Shown one piece after another: positions 7,995 to 15,733 of a DNA stretch of 40,349 nt (the stretch's first letter is position 1; each line of letters opens with the position of its first letter). The notes beneath the pieces are model-generated. The model was not told the origin of the DNA, did no database searches, and saw nothing but the letters and a program-made list of their open reading frames with translations. The DNA comes from DAOUEG01 sp964595455 (GTDB taxonomy: Bacteria; Chloroflexota; Dehalococcoidia; Dehalococcoidales; RBG-16-60-22), in NCBI GenBank assembly GCA_964595455.1, contig CAZQQL010000014.1:1-40349 (forward strand). Direction: 5' to 3'. The translations under genes were made by a program, and so were the position numbers.

Positions 7995-8213
7995 CTATTT
8001 CCGGAACTTGTTTTTCAGTTCTTCGATCTCCTGCTGCTTCTTGTATTCTTCCTCTGACAGGGGTTCGCAGGAAACGAGCTGGCTGTTCTTGATGTGAATC
8101 GTAAAGAACTCGTGGCACTTCCAGCACCGGCGCGGCCCTTTATATTCATCCAGTACCAGCGATAGCTTGGTGACAGCGCCGCATTCCGGGCATACCAGGG
8201 ACATCATTGCCAT
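7995..8213 (-). CDS. Small zinc-ribbon protein
   Basis: This 72-residue protein has two Cys pairs, CPEC at residues 8-11 and CWKC about 20 residues later, forming a likely zinc ribbon. A charged helical tail follows (PLSEEEYKKQQEIEELKNKF). It may bind nucleic acid or act as a protein adaptor. It lies convergent with the 44-residue small gene. A good SD (AAGGAGAA on the minus strand, from the bases at about 8219-8226) supports the start. Confidence 0.75.
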   Translation of the reverse strand: MAMMSLVCPECGAVTKLSLVLDEYKGPRRCWKCHEFFTIHIKNSQLVSCEPLSEEEYKKQQEIEELKNKFRK

Positions 8214-8303
8214 GTGATTCTCCTTTGAGCAGGGTGCCTGTTTTTGAGTCTCCCCGATTATACCACTATCGCTTCAACCAGACCAACCGTACCAATGGGG
8301 GGC

Positions 8304-9245
8304 TTATGGCATCGGGAAGAAGCGGTCGAAGAGCAGGAACGTCCCCGGAATGGTAAGCATGGAAGCGACGAAGCTCGCCAGTACGAACTGGGTCGCCACG
8401 TTCCGACGTCCGCCGGCTCGTTCGGTCAGGATGGGGGCGGCCGTCACCGGGGGTACCGCGGCCTGGAGGAAGAACATCAGGGCGATGTTGTAATCCGGTT
8501 TTATCAGGAGCAGGATGCCGATGAAGATGAGCGGGAACAGGATGTTCTTCACGATGACGAATTTGGTTATCTCCCCGATGTATATTTTCCCCTTTTGCTT
8601 GAAATCGAGGTAGAGACTGCCGCCGAGGATGATCATGACCAGCGGCAGGGCCATGTTGCCCAGGATGACGAAGATATCCACCAGGAAGTCCGGGAGGCCC
8701 AGGCCGACGGCTTTGATGATGACCGCCAGTACCGTGGCGATCAGGACCGCGTTGAGTATCCGCTGCCATTTGAGCTGCTGTCCCGGGACTTTCTTGAAGA
8801 ACAACTGGTACGTGCTGAAGAACAGGGTAGGGTGGAGCATCATAAAAATAAAGAGTTGGGCGATATAGACCGTTCCGGTCCCGAAGACCCCGCTGAGGAT
8901 GATAAGGGGGAAGAATATACCGTTCTGGAAGAAGAGAGTCAATGTGAACTCAGAACGGAACTCCTTCCCGGCGACGAAGCGGAACAGCAGGCACAGCACC
9001 AGTGCGATTGCGGTGAAACCTACCCACCAGAGCGGCAGTTGCCACCAGTTGGGGGATTCGTTGGGGCTGAAGTTGACCATGATGCTGGCGAAGACCGTGG
9101 CCGGGAGCGCGATATCGGTGGCCAGCGTGGACAGGAACCCGAGAACGTTTTCCGGGATAACGTTCCGCCGTGTTACCCAGAACCCGATGATCCCTATCCC
9201 GAGCAGCACGAGAACCGATTGGAATACGATTACGAAGATGTCCAT
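8304..9245 (-). CDS. AEC-family (auxin efflux carrier-like) transporter
   Basis: This 313-residue, very hydrophobic protein has about ten membrane segments in the 5+5 arrangement of the AEC/PIN-like carriers. The start (FVIVFQSVLVLLGIGIIGFWVTRR, residues 4-27), the LPATVFASIMVNF element and the second-half segments ILGNMALPLVMIILGGSL and FFLQAAVPPVTAAPILTERAG are typical. Bacterial members export or import small organic acids such as malate; the substrate here cannot be read from sequence. It is divergent from the Gls24 operon, with a 211-bp spacer that contains a 14-bp palindrome. Confidence 0.88.
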   Translation of the reverse strand: MDIFVIVFQSVLVLLGIGIIGFWVTRRNVIPENVLGFLSTLATDIALPATVFASIMVNFSPNESPNWWQLPLWWVGFTAIALVLCLLFRFVAGKEFRSEFTLTLFFQNGIFFPLIILSGVFGTGTVYIAQLFIFMMLHPTLFFSTYQLFFKKVPGQQLKWQRILNAVLIATVLAVIIKAVGLGLPDFLVDIFVILGNMALPLVMIILGGSLYLDFKQKGKIYIGEITKFVIVKNILFPLIFIGILLLIKPDYNIALMFFLQAAVPPVTAAPILTERAGGRRNVATQFVLASFVASMLTIPGTFLLFDRFFPMP

Positions 9246-9302
9246 ATAGGACTAATTGTAGCTCAAATCAGTGTTCCAGAGAAGTGAACGAACATCGCGT
9301 TT

Positions 9303-9316
9303 TTTCGTTAACGAAA
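9303..9316. promoter_or_regulatory. 14-bp perfect palindrome, candidate operator
   Basis: TTTCGTTAACGAAA is a perfect palindrome in the divergent spacer between the AEC transporter and the Gls24 operon. It is placed where a dimeric regulator could act on either gene. No cognate regulator is adjacent. It is a single copy in this spacer, so chance cannot be excluded. Confidence 0.35.
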
Positions 9317-9456
9317 TAGAAACAAGCTCATAAACCCGATTGCGTATCGTGACTTTATGTGCCGGTACGTATGCCTGAACAAAATGCTCTAGGCTACTAT
9401 TCCTTGTAGTATATGCGGTTTCCCGTACATCGGGCAAGCCGCCAAGGAGGACGTTC

Positions 9457-9921
9457 ATGGTGGAAGGAACAACGACAATCAAAAACGAGGTACTGGTCAA
9501 GATCGCCGTCGCCGCGGCCCAGGATGTCCCCGGTATCGACCAGGTAGGAGCATCTTCAGTGGGCCGTTCCATTGCCTCCGCTTTCGGAGCGGGACGGAGT
9601 TCGACGACAGGAATCGGCGTGAAGCCGGGGCAGCCGGGGTCCGGGGAAGCTTCGTTCCAGTTGACCATCTCGACCCAGTATGGGTTCTCTATCCCTGATA
9701 TCGCCCGCCAGGTGAGGCAATCGATCGGTCAGCGGATCAAGGACACGGCGGGGATCGATGTCAACCGGGTTGACATTCATATTGAAGACATCAAGGAACC
9801 CAGGGGAGACGGCCTGGCTTCCCGCATCCCGTTCATCGGCGGCGGAGAAGAGAGAGAGGAAGCCGGCGAGGAACAAAAAGCGCAGGCCCGGGACTTCACC
9901 GAAGTTCCCCGCAGCGCATGA
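9457..9921 (+). CDS. Asp23/Gls24 family envelope stress response protein
   Basis: This 154-residue protein matches the Asp23/Gls24 (DUF322) pattern: an N-terminal strand (TTTIKNEVLVKIAVAAAQDVPGI), a second strand block around residue 65 (FQLTISTQYGFSIPDIARQVRQSIGQRIKDTAGIDVNRVDIHIEDI) and a charged tail rich in E and K. Family members sit on the inner face of the membrane, anchored by AmaP, and are linked to envelope stress. AAGGAGG at 9444-9450 with 6-base spacing fixes the start. It is the first gene of a three-gene operon with the AmaP-like and DUF2273 genes. In cell-walled Firmicutes it relates to wall stress, so its presence with a division cluster lacking murein genes is notable. Confidence 0.9.
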   Translation: MVEGTTTIKNEVLVKIAVAAAQDVPGIDQVGASSVGRSIASAFGAGRSSTTGIGVKPGQPGSGEASFQLTISTQYGFSIPDIARQVRQSIGQRIKDTAGIDVNRVDIHIEDIKEPRGDGLASRIPFIGGGEEREEAGEEQKAQARDFTEVPRSA

Positions 9922-9934
9922 AGGTACGTGAAAC

Positions 9935-10507
9935 ATGAATGCGCTTAACAGGGTATTGACGATAATTTTCATGCTGGTATTAATTGCCCTGGTCGTCGGG
10001 GCGCTGGCAGCCTTGTTCGGGTACGAATATGGTTTCATGGGCAACTACCTGCAGGAAATACGGAACTATCTTGGCGGACTTTCCGGGTGGCAGGTGGTAG
10101 CCGGGACCGCCGCAGGCATCTTCCTGATACTGGTATTCCTCGCCATCCTCATCATGGAATTCCCGCGCGGGACCACGGAAGAGAGCTCGTTCCTGTTGAG
10201 CAGCGATGACGGGGGTGTTGTAACGATCAGTCGTGACAGCCTTGAAAAATACACCGAATCCGTTGGCAGGGAAGTAGCCCAGGTACGTGACATCCATTGC
10301 CATATCGGCCAGGGCGAGGATGGTTTCAGGGTCAGGTGTGAACCCCTGCTGTCCAGCGGGACAAATGTGAAAGACCAGGTACCGCAACTGCAGGAGCGGG
10401 TCAGACATGCTGTTGAAAGCACAACGGGAGTAAATGTTGCCAACGTTACCATCAAAGCGAAATACGAGTCACCGGATAAACGGGCGGCGGAACATGTGAC
10501 TCTGTGA
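9935..10507 (+). CDS. amaP: AmaP-like membrane anchor of Asp23/Gls24
   Basis: This 190-residue protein has two membrane helices (about 6-30 and 50-74, the second rich in A, G, I, L and F). They are followed by a cytoplasmic domain carrying the strand-helix pattern of AmaP (DDGGVVTISRDSLEKYTESVGREVAQVRDI, VRHAVESTTGVNVANVTIKAKY). AmaP tethers Asp23/Gls24 to the cytoplasmic membrane. The gene starts 13 bp after the Gls24 stop, so co-expression is likely. It has the usual length for the family. Confidence 0.85.
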   Translation: MNALNRVLTIIFMLVLIALVVGALAALFGYEYGFMGNYLQEIRNYLGGLSGWQVVAGTAAGIFLILVFLAILIMEFPRGTTEESSFLLSSDDGGVVTISRDSLEKYTESVGREVAQVRDIHCHIGQGEDGFRVRCEPLLSSGTNVKDQVPQLQERVRHAVESTTGVNVANVTIKAKYESPDKRAAEHVTL

Positions 10508-10557
10508 AAACCGAGGGCCACGAGATGGACCGCTCCCATGAAAGGGGATATTAAAAG

Positions 10558-10752
10558 ATGAACGGAAAATCAGTCAGTGTACTCATTGCCATTGCATTCG
10601 GGATCGTGCTATTCTGGCTTGGCTGGGGGGCGGCTGTATCGGTGCTCCTCCTTGGTATTGGCGGCTGGTTTGTCGGTAAGCTGGTCAGCGGTGAAATCGA
10701 TATCTCGGGCTACCTCGATTCCATGTCCCGCAGGCGGACCAGCCGGCAATGA
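10558..10752 (+). CDS. DUF2273 family small membrane protein
   Basis: This 64-residue protein has two closely spaced membrane helices (residues 5-23 and 26-42: LIAIAFGIVLFWLGWG, VSVLLLGIGGWFVGKLV) and a short basic tail ending RRRTSRQ. The DUF2273 family is found almost always next to Gls24/AmaP genes, as here (50 bp after the AmaP-like gene). It is presumed to help recruit the complex to the membrane. AAAGGGGA upstream at about 10540-10548 is a plausible SD. Confidence 0.85.
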   Translation: MNGKSVSVLIAIAFGIVLFWLGWGAAVSVLLLGIGGWFVGKLVSGEIDISGYLDSMSRRRTSRQ

Positions 10753-10974
10753 CCTGACCCTGGTACAACAAGCAGTCAGTTCCCGGCGCTGATTCGTAAA
10801 GCAGTTATTTGTACGGAGAGCGCCGGGACCGGTCTAATGTCGATGTAGAGCGTGGGTCAATTGAGTCCTATTCTGGATACGATGGCGAAGTTGTTGCGCA
10901 GCATCCTGGGTGAAGGTGCACAGCGGCCGCAGGCGCCGGACGGGCCCGCCCGGCTCCCTCATCCGGAGGAGCGG

Positions 10975-11415
10975 ATGGACCGGAGCCGGAGCATGGAGAA
11001 CGTCAGTATCAGGGACGTTATCGGGGCGTGGCTGCAGACCTGGAACGTGCCCCAGCAGTATCATAAATTCTGGCTGGAAGAATGCGATATCAAGCTGTCT
11101 TTAAAGTATCGTGCGCCGGCCGCGACGATAGCCCAGACCCGGGAGATCTTCGTGCGGCCGGAATGGGCCAATCCCGGTATCATCGCCCATGAAGCCTGCC
11201 ATATCGTCTGGCAGTTCCTGACCGTCACGCAGCGGGAGTCCTTCCATCCCCGGGTCTTCGACGCCCTCAAGCACGATTACCTGATCCGCCTGGCCTGGCA
11301 GACCAAGCGGTACATGCAGACCAACAACGTGGAAGCCCACGCTGATATCTACCGTTACCTCGGGGACAGAATGCCGGAAAACCTTAAGAGCTATTATCCC
11401 AGGCTGCTGGTATAG
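10975..11415 (+). CDS. Zincin-like protein with an HExxH motif
   Basis: From ATG 10975 the product is 146 residues. GGAGGA at 10965-10970 supports this start over the in-frame GTG at 10852, which would add 41 P/R/G-rich residues. The centre carries AHEACHIVW, an HExxH zinc-binding motif, and about 40 residues later NNVEAHADIYRYLG offers a Glu or His as third metal ligand. This suggests a small metallopeptidase or a SprT/WLM-like protein. I do not recognise the family. There is no signal peptide, so a cytoplasmic role is likely. It follows the Gls24-AmaP-DUF2273 genes by about 220 bp on the same strand and may or may not share their transcript. Confidence 0.7.
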   Translation: MDRSRSMENVSIRDVIGAWLQTWNVPQQYHKFWLEECDIKLSLKYRAPAATIAQTREIFVRPEWANPGIIAHEACHIVWQFLTVTQRESFHPRVFDALKHDYLIRLAWQTKRYMQTNNVEAHADIYRYLGDRMPENLKSYYPRLLV

Positions 11416-11446
11416 CGGACGGACACGATACAGCGGCGCAGGATCT

Positions 11447-12169
11447 TTATTTTTTGACCGCCCTTACCCAGAGAAAAGCTTCTCGCCCCGGTTCGTACAC
11501 CGGTCTGTTGTCCAGAAGGGGGCCGTACTGGTTATTTTCAGGTCCTTTTGATGACAGCCGGTACGAATGGACCTCAAAATGCTGCAAGAGCGTGTCATGG
11601 ACCAACTCCTCGGTGAGGGGGTGGGGTTCTGTGATCGTAGCCGGGGCGCCGATATTGAAACTGGCGATGAGCGTTCCTCCGGGTTTCAGGACGCGGACAA
11701 GTTCAGAACACATCGCAGGGAAGGAATCTGCATGGTCCATGGCGTTCACGGTGAACATGACATCTACGAAAGCGGGCGGCAGAGGGATAACCTTTTCTGT
11801 CGACTTCAAGTAGACCATCTGATGAGCGAGCAGATTGTCTGTGAATTCATCGGCGTAACGGTCAGCAAGCACATCAATACCGATTCTCAGTGAGGCCGCT
11901 TCAGCCCAGACAAGGCTGCCCCTGGGGCCGCAACCGAAGTCGGCTACGATTTTACCGGACAGGAACGAACCATCAGGTTCACCGGCAATTGCCAGCATGA
12001 GAGCCCGATAGTGGGAATTGTGGAATGTGCCTCCGTCTCTGATAAGGCGGCTTTTCCAGAATGAGAGTTCTTCCCGGTATTTTCCCCTGAACAGTCTCAT
12101 GACTGGATATACAGCGGGTTTCAGCAATCTTTTCAAGGGACCCGGCAGCTTATGGGATAGATTCGTCAT
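11447..12169 (-). CDS. SAM-dependent class I methyltransferase
   Basis: This 240-residue protein has the Rossmann-type SAM site VADFGCGPRGSLVW (about 74-87), an acidic strand end (IGIDVLA), motif IV-like FVDVMFTVNAMDHADSF and the LKPGGTLIASFN strand found in Methyltransf_11 enzymes. A basic, helical N-terminus (about 1-45: PGPLKRLLKPAVYPVMRLFRGKYREEL) may contact membrane or substrate. Substrate unknown; the enzyme resembles methyltransferases of lipid or glycan pathways more than rRNA enzymes. A strong minus-strand promoter (TTGACT, 18 bases, TATAAT) lies just upstream at 12195-12224. Confidence 0.88.
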   Translation of the reverse strand: MTNLSHKLPGPLKRLLKPAVYPVMRLFRGKYREELSFWKSRLIRDGGTFHNSHYRALMLAIAGEPDGSFLSGKIVADFGCGPRGSLVWAEAASLRIGIDVLADRYADEFTDNLLAHQMVYLKSTEKVIPLPPAFVDVMFTVNAMDHADSFPAMCSELVRVLKPGGTLIASFNIGAPATITEPHPLTEELVHDTLLQHFEVHSYRLSSKGPENNQYGPLLDNRPVYEPGREAFLWVRAVKK

Positions 12170-12194
12170 AATTCGTCGTACGTGAGGTTACCGC

Positions 12195-12224
12195 ATTATA
12201 TGCAGGTATGAGGGGGATAGTCAA
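12195..12224 (-). promoter_or_regulatory. Sigma70-type promoter of the methyltransferase gene
   Basis: On the minus strand TTGACT (12224-12219) and TATAAT (12200-12195) are separated by 18 bases. The predicted start of transcription near 12188 gives a short leader of about 19 bases before the ATG at 12169. Confidence 0.7.
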
Positions 12225-12246
12225 AGAAACGAAGGGGGACTTACGG

Positions 12247-12334
12247 TGGTGCCGGAGGTCGGACTCGAACCGACACGAGAGTTGCCCCTCAGCAGTTTTT
12301 GAGACTGCCGTGTCTGCCATTCCACCACTCCGGC
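12247..12334 (-). tRNA. tRNA-Leu (anticodon CAA)
   Basis: An 88-nt class II tRNA including an encoded CCA (12249-12247). The 7-bp acceptor pairs GCCGGAG with CTCCGGC. The anticodon arm is GCAGT-CTCAAAA-ACTGC, giving anticodon CAA (reads UUG). A long variable arm and the T arm GTCGG-TTCGAGT-CCGAC follow. The D arm contains TGGTGGAATGGCAGACA, typical of tRNA-Leu. It is divergent from leuS, the gene for the enzyme that charges it. Confidence 0.95.
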
Positions 12335-12345
12335 GCGGCCCTTTT

Positions 12346-12374
12346 ATTCTACGGTAACAGCACTATTGACGCAA
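12346..12374 (-). promoter_or_regulatory. Promoter of tRNA-Leu
   Basis: On the minus strand TTGCGT (12374-12369), 17 bases, TAGAAT (12351-12346), ending 11 bases before the mature 5' end of the tRNA at 12334. Spacing and position fit a tRNA promoter with a very short leader. Confidence 0.65.
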
Positions 12375-12412
12375 GGTCCAGCGATTGGGCCATTTTCATG
12401 GAGATCAGACAA

Positions 12413-12442
12413 TAGACAAGATGAACATAATATCTGTATAAT
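12413..12442 (+). promoter_or_regulatory. Promoter of leuS
   Basis: TAGACA (12413-12418), 18 bases, TATAAT (12437-12442). Transcription starting near 12449 would give a leader of about 120 bases that contains the hairpin at 12503-12528. Confidence 0.6.
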
Positions 12443-12502
12443 GATGATTGCCATGCGCAAGATATGTTTCTCCATCGGGAAGATTTTACTCATCCTTACC
12501 AG

Positions 12503-12528
12503 CCCCTCTCTGATTTACTAGAGAGGGG
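12503..12528 (+). promoter_or_regulatory. Leader hairpin upstream of leuS
   Basis: CCCCTCTCT and AGAGAGGGG form a 9-bp perfect stem with an 8-base loop, ending 28 bases before the SD. No U-run follows, so it is not a terminator. It may only be structural, or it may be the start of a regulatory leader. No T-box core could be identified with confidence. Confidence 0.4.
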
Positions 12529-12569
12529 TGCCCGGTTGCGTCAATAATAATCTCCCGAGGAGGAATACA

Positions 12570-15359
12570 ATGGCAGATAGATACGATCCAACGTCCATCG
12601 AAAAGAAATGGCAGGAACGGTGGGCGGCGGACAATCTCTATAAAACCCCCGATGACGATCCCCGGCCCAAGTACTACGCCCTTACCATGTTCCCCTATAC
12701 ATCCGGCGATCTGCACATCGGGCACTGGTATCCGATGGGCCCGTCCGATACCCACGCCCGTTTCAAGAGGATGCAGGGGTTCAACGTGCTGCATCCCATG
12801 GGATTCGACGCCTTCGGTCTGCCCGCGGAGAACGCCGCGATCAAACGCGGCATCCCGCCGATGGTATGGACCGAAAAGAACATAGAGAACATGCGCAAGC
12901 AGCTCAAGACCATCGGCGCGGTCTACGACTGGGACAGGGAGGTCATCACGTCCCGGCCGGAGTACTACAAGTGGACACAGTGGTTCTTCCTCAAACTGTA
13001 TGAAGCGGGGCTGGCCTACCGTGATAAAGCCCCCGTCAACTGGTGTCCGCAGTGCCAGACGGTGCTCGCGAACGAGCAGGTGGTCGGGGAGGGCGTCTGC
13101 GAACGCTGCGATACCCCTGTCATCAAGCGGGAACTGGAGCAGTGGTTCTTCCGCATCACCAAGTATGCCGAAGAACTGCTCGATTTCTCCGGCATCGACT
13201 GGCCGGAACGTATCAAGATCATGCAGCGTAACTGGATCGGGAAGAGCTACGGCACGGAGATCTCCTTCCCGCTCGATTACCCCGGCCTGGATGAGAGAGA
13301 GATACGGGTTTTTACCACGCGCCCGGATACCGTTTTCGGTGTCACCTTCATGGTTCTGGCGCCGGAGCACCCGCTGGTGGAAAAGATAACGTCGCTGGAG
13401 CAAAAGGCCGCGGTGGAAGCCTATATCAGCAAGACCCGGCGCCTCAGCGAGATCGAACGTCTCTCCACGGAAAAGGAAAAGGACGGCGTCTTTACCGGCG
13501 CGTACTGCACCAACCCTCTCAACGGGGACAAGGTGCCCATCTGGATAGCGGACTATGTGCTGTACAGTTACGGGACCGGCGCGGTCATGGCCGTGCCCGC
13601 CCACGATGAACGGGACTTCGCGTTTGCCCTGAAGTACGGCATCTCCATACTACCGGTCATCGCCCGCCCGGATGGTATTGCCAGGAGTTTCGCCTTTCCC
13701 GGCACGATGCGGGACGGCTTCGAGGAAGCAGTCAGGCAGGAAGGGTTCGAGTACAGCCCTTCTAAAGATGGTGACGGACTATATGTCACACTCCACGGCC
13801 AGGAACAGATCAAACGCTACTCGGGCCTGGTAGAACGATTTTTAAAACCAAACTGCTGGAATGATATTATCGGTTCCGGCTGGTTGTTCTACTTTGCCGG
13901 TGATAGTGGTGTGGAAATACTGGAACTGGATTCTACGGCGTCCGAGAAGGAAATATTGCGGCGGTGCAAGTCCATTGAACCGAACGTTCGCGACCGGAAG
14001 ACCGTTATCGAGATGCTGAATGTCTGCGAATTTTACCGGGACATTCTTTTCCATGCGGATTATGGTATGATGATTCACTCCGGCTGGTTCAACGGCACGC
14101 CGGGCGACAAGGCCATCGATGCCGTCTCGGACTACATCAAGCAGCGGGGCTGGGGCGGCCGGACGGTGAACTACCGTATCCGCGACTGGCTGCTCTCCCG
14201 CCAGCGGTACTGGGGCGCGCCCATACCCATGATCTATTGCGATAAATGCGGCCTCGTGCCGGTACCGGAAAAAGAACTCCCCGTACTGCTGCCGGCGGAC
14301 GCAGAATTCCGGCCGACCGGTGAATCACCGCTGACGTACCATGAAGGCTTCGCGCATACCACGTGCCCGCGGTGCGGCGGTCCCGCCCGGCGCGAGACGG
14401 ATACGATGGACACCTTCGTCTGTTCGTCGTGGTATTACCTGCGTTATCCCAATGCCAAGATCGATACAGCGGCCTTCGATGCCGACCTCGTGAAGAAGTG
14501 GTGCCCGGTGGACTTCTACACCGGCGGGGCGGAACACGCCGTCATGCATTTGCTCTATGTCCGTTTCTTTACCAAGGCGATACGAGACATCGGGCTCATC
14601 GATTTCGGGGAGCCGTTCCTGAAGCTGTTCAACCAGGGAACGATCGTCCGGGAGCACATGAAGATGAGCAAGTCCCGCGGCAATGTCGTCAATCCAGACG
14701 ACTATGTCAACATGCTCGGCGCGGATACGGTGCGTTGTTACCTCATGTTCATCGGGCCCTGGGAACAGGGCGGTGAATGGGACGACAGCGGCATCGGCGG
14801 GATCAGCCGGTGGCTGAACCGCGTCTGGACGCTCGGAACGGAAAGCTATGCATCGGCCGGCTCGGAAGCTGACGAAGAGACGCGCCGGGTGATGCACCAG
14901 ACCATCAAGAAAGTTACGGAAGACCAGGAGCGCTACCGGTTCAACACCATGGTCGCCGCGTTGATGGAGTATTCCAACCATCTTGGGAAGGTCCGGGAAG
15001 CCCGCAGCGCCAGTGAAGCTGTCTGGAAGGAAGCCGTCAGGAACCTGCTGCTCCTGCTGGCGCCGGCTGCGCCGCACCTGACCGAGGAGTTGTGGTCGCT
15101 GAACGGGTACGACTACAGCATTCACAGCCAGTCCTGGCCGGCCTGGGACGAGGCGTACGTGACACGGGAAGAGTTCACGCTGGTCGTCCAGGTCAATGGC
15201 AAGGTGCGGGAAAAGATAACCGCGCCCCTCACCATCACCGAGGAAGAGGCCATCGAAATGGCAAAGGCGCAGGAGAGGGTCAAGGCGCATCTCGACGGCA
15301 AGCAGGTGGTGAAGGTCATTTATGTGCCCGGCAAGCTGGTCAACATCGTGGTTAGGTAA
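12570..15359 (+). CDS. leuS: Leucyl-tRNA synthetase with an unusual internal insertion
   Basis: This 929-residue class Ia synthetase attaches leucine to tRNA-Leu in the cytoplasm. The HIGH motif is at 49-52 (DLHIGHWY) and KMSKS at 698-702. The editing domain carries TTRPDTVFG and AVPAHDERDFAFA. The C-terminal anticodon and small domains end in VQVNGKVRE...AKAQERVKAHLDGKQVVKVIYVPGKLVNIVV. GAGGAGGA at 12557-12564 fixes the ATG at 12570 rather than an upstream in-frame GTG. Between the editing domain and RTVNYRIRDWLLSRQRYWG, where most bacterial LeuRS have about 20-30 residues, there is a stretch of roughly 120 residues (about 374-497), which makes the protein longer than the usual 800-880. That stretch has visibly lower GC than the flanks but no frameshift. 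Confidence 0.97.
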   Translation: MADRYDPTSIEKKWQERWAADNLYKTPDDDPRPKYYALTMFPYTSGDLHIGHWYPMGPSDTHARFKRMQGFNVLHPMGFDAFGLPAENAAIKRGIPPMVWTEKNIENMRKQLKTIGAVYDWDREVITSRPEYYKWTQWFFLKLYEAGLAYRDKAPVNWCPQCQTVLANEQVVGEGVCERCDTPVIKRELEQWFFRITKYAEELLDFSGIDWPERIKIMQRNWIGKSYGTEISFPLDYPGLDEREIRVFTTRPDTVFGVTFMVLAPEHPLVEKITSLEQKAAVEAYISKTRRLSEIERLSTEKEKDGVFTGAYCTNPLNGDKVPIWIADYVLYSYGTGAVMAVPAHDERDFAFALKYGISILPVIARPDGIARSFAFPGTMRDGFEEAVRQEGFEYSPSKDGDGLYVTLHGQEQIKRYSGLVERFLKPNCWNDIIGSGWLFYFAGDSGVEILELDSTASEKEILRRCKSIEPNVRDRKTVIEMLNVCEFYRDILFHADYGMMIHSGWFNGTPGDKAIDAVSDYIKQRGWGGRTVNYRIRDWLLSRQRYWGAPIPMIYCDKCGLVPVPEKELPVLLPADAEFRPTGESPLTYHEGFAHTTCPRCGGPARRETDTMDTFVCSSWYYLRYPNAKIDTAAFDADLVKKWCPVDFYTGGAEHAVMHLLYVRFFTKAIRDIGLIDFGEPFLKLFNQGTIVREHMKMSKSRGNVVNPDDYVNMLGADTVRCYLMFIGPWEQGGEWDDSGIGGISRWLNRVWTLGTESYASAGSEADEETRRVMHQTIKKVTEDQERYRFNTMVAALMEYSNHLGKVREARSASEAVWKEAVRNLLLLLAPAAPHLTEELWSLNGYDYSIHSQSWPAWDEAYVTREEFTLVVQVNGKVREKITAPLTITEEEAIEMAKAQERVKAHLDGKQVVKVIYVPGKLVNIVVR

Positions 15360-15416
15360 GCCGGGGGCGGATATGAAGCGGTTCCTTGCATTAGGAAGGA
15401 GCAGGTCTAAATAAGA

Positions 15417-15599
15417 ATGGAATGCCCCTGGAATAAAAAGCATCCTGACAATTGTCCGCGATGTTGTTTTGGCCAATTTACCGGGAAGAGAAAAGAGTTC
15501 TTCAACATGGAGAGCATCTGGCTATGCACCTATCCATTCGTGGGAGATGTGGATTACTCGAAATTGGCTGAAGAGAACAAAGAAAAAGAAAAGAACTAA
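15417..15599 (+). CDS. Small Cys-containing hypothetical protein
   Basis: This 60-residue frame has Cys at the N-terminus (MECPWNKKHPDNCPRCCF) and a lysine/glutamate-rich tail. The CP...CPRCC pattern could bind metal. Codon use is plausible but GC is lower than in the neighbours. AAGGAG at about 15396 is too far from the ATG to be a good SD. It sits between leuS and proC. Family not recognised. Confidence 0.45.
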   Translation: MECPWNKKHPDNCPRCCFGQFTGKRKEFFNMESIWLCTYPFVGDVDYSKLAEENKEKEKN

Positions 15600-15675
15600 T
15601 GCTTTCCGTAACTTTAAATGTAATGGTTGGCAAAACACCCATATCCCGCCGTTTTGCCCACCCTACGTTTTTTCA

Positions 15676-15705
15676 TTGACACTGCCGCCGTATCTGCATT
15701 AGCAT
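15676..15705 (+). promoter_or_regulatory. Possible promoter of proC
   Basis: TTGACA (15676-15681), 18 bases, TAGCAT (15700-15705), 28 bases upstream of the proC ATG. The -35 is consensus and the -10 is moderate. Confidence 0.5.
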
Positions 15706-15733
15706 TAGGGAAATACTTAGCAGGGGTGGCAAT

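Noticed and set aside
8244..9287. A 347-residue open frame on the plus strand
   Set aside because: It is antisense to the AEC transporter and rich in E, D and Q from the reverse complement of hydrophobic codons; no SD or family.
12480..12560. A T-box leader for leuS (GGGGTGCCCGGTTGCG-like bases)
   Set aside because: The leader is too short for a full specifier stem, and the match to the conserved T-box core is poor; only the simple hairpin is reported.
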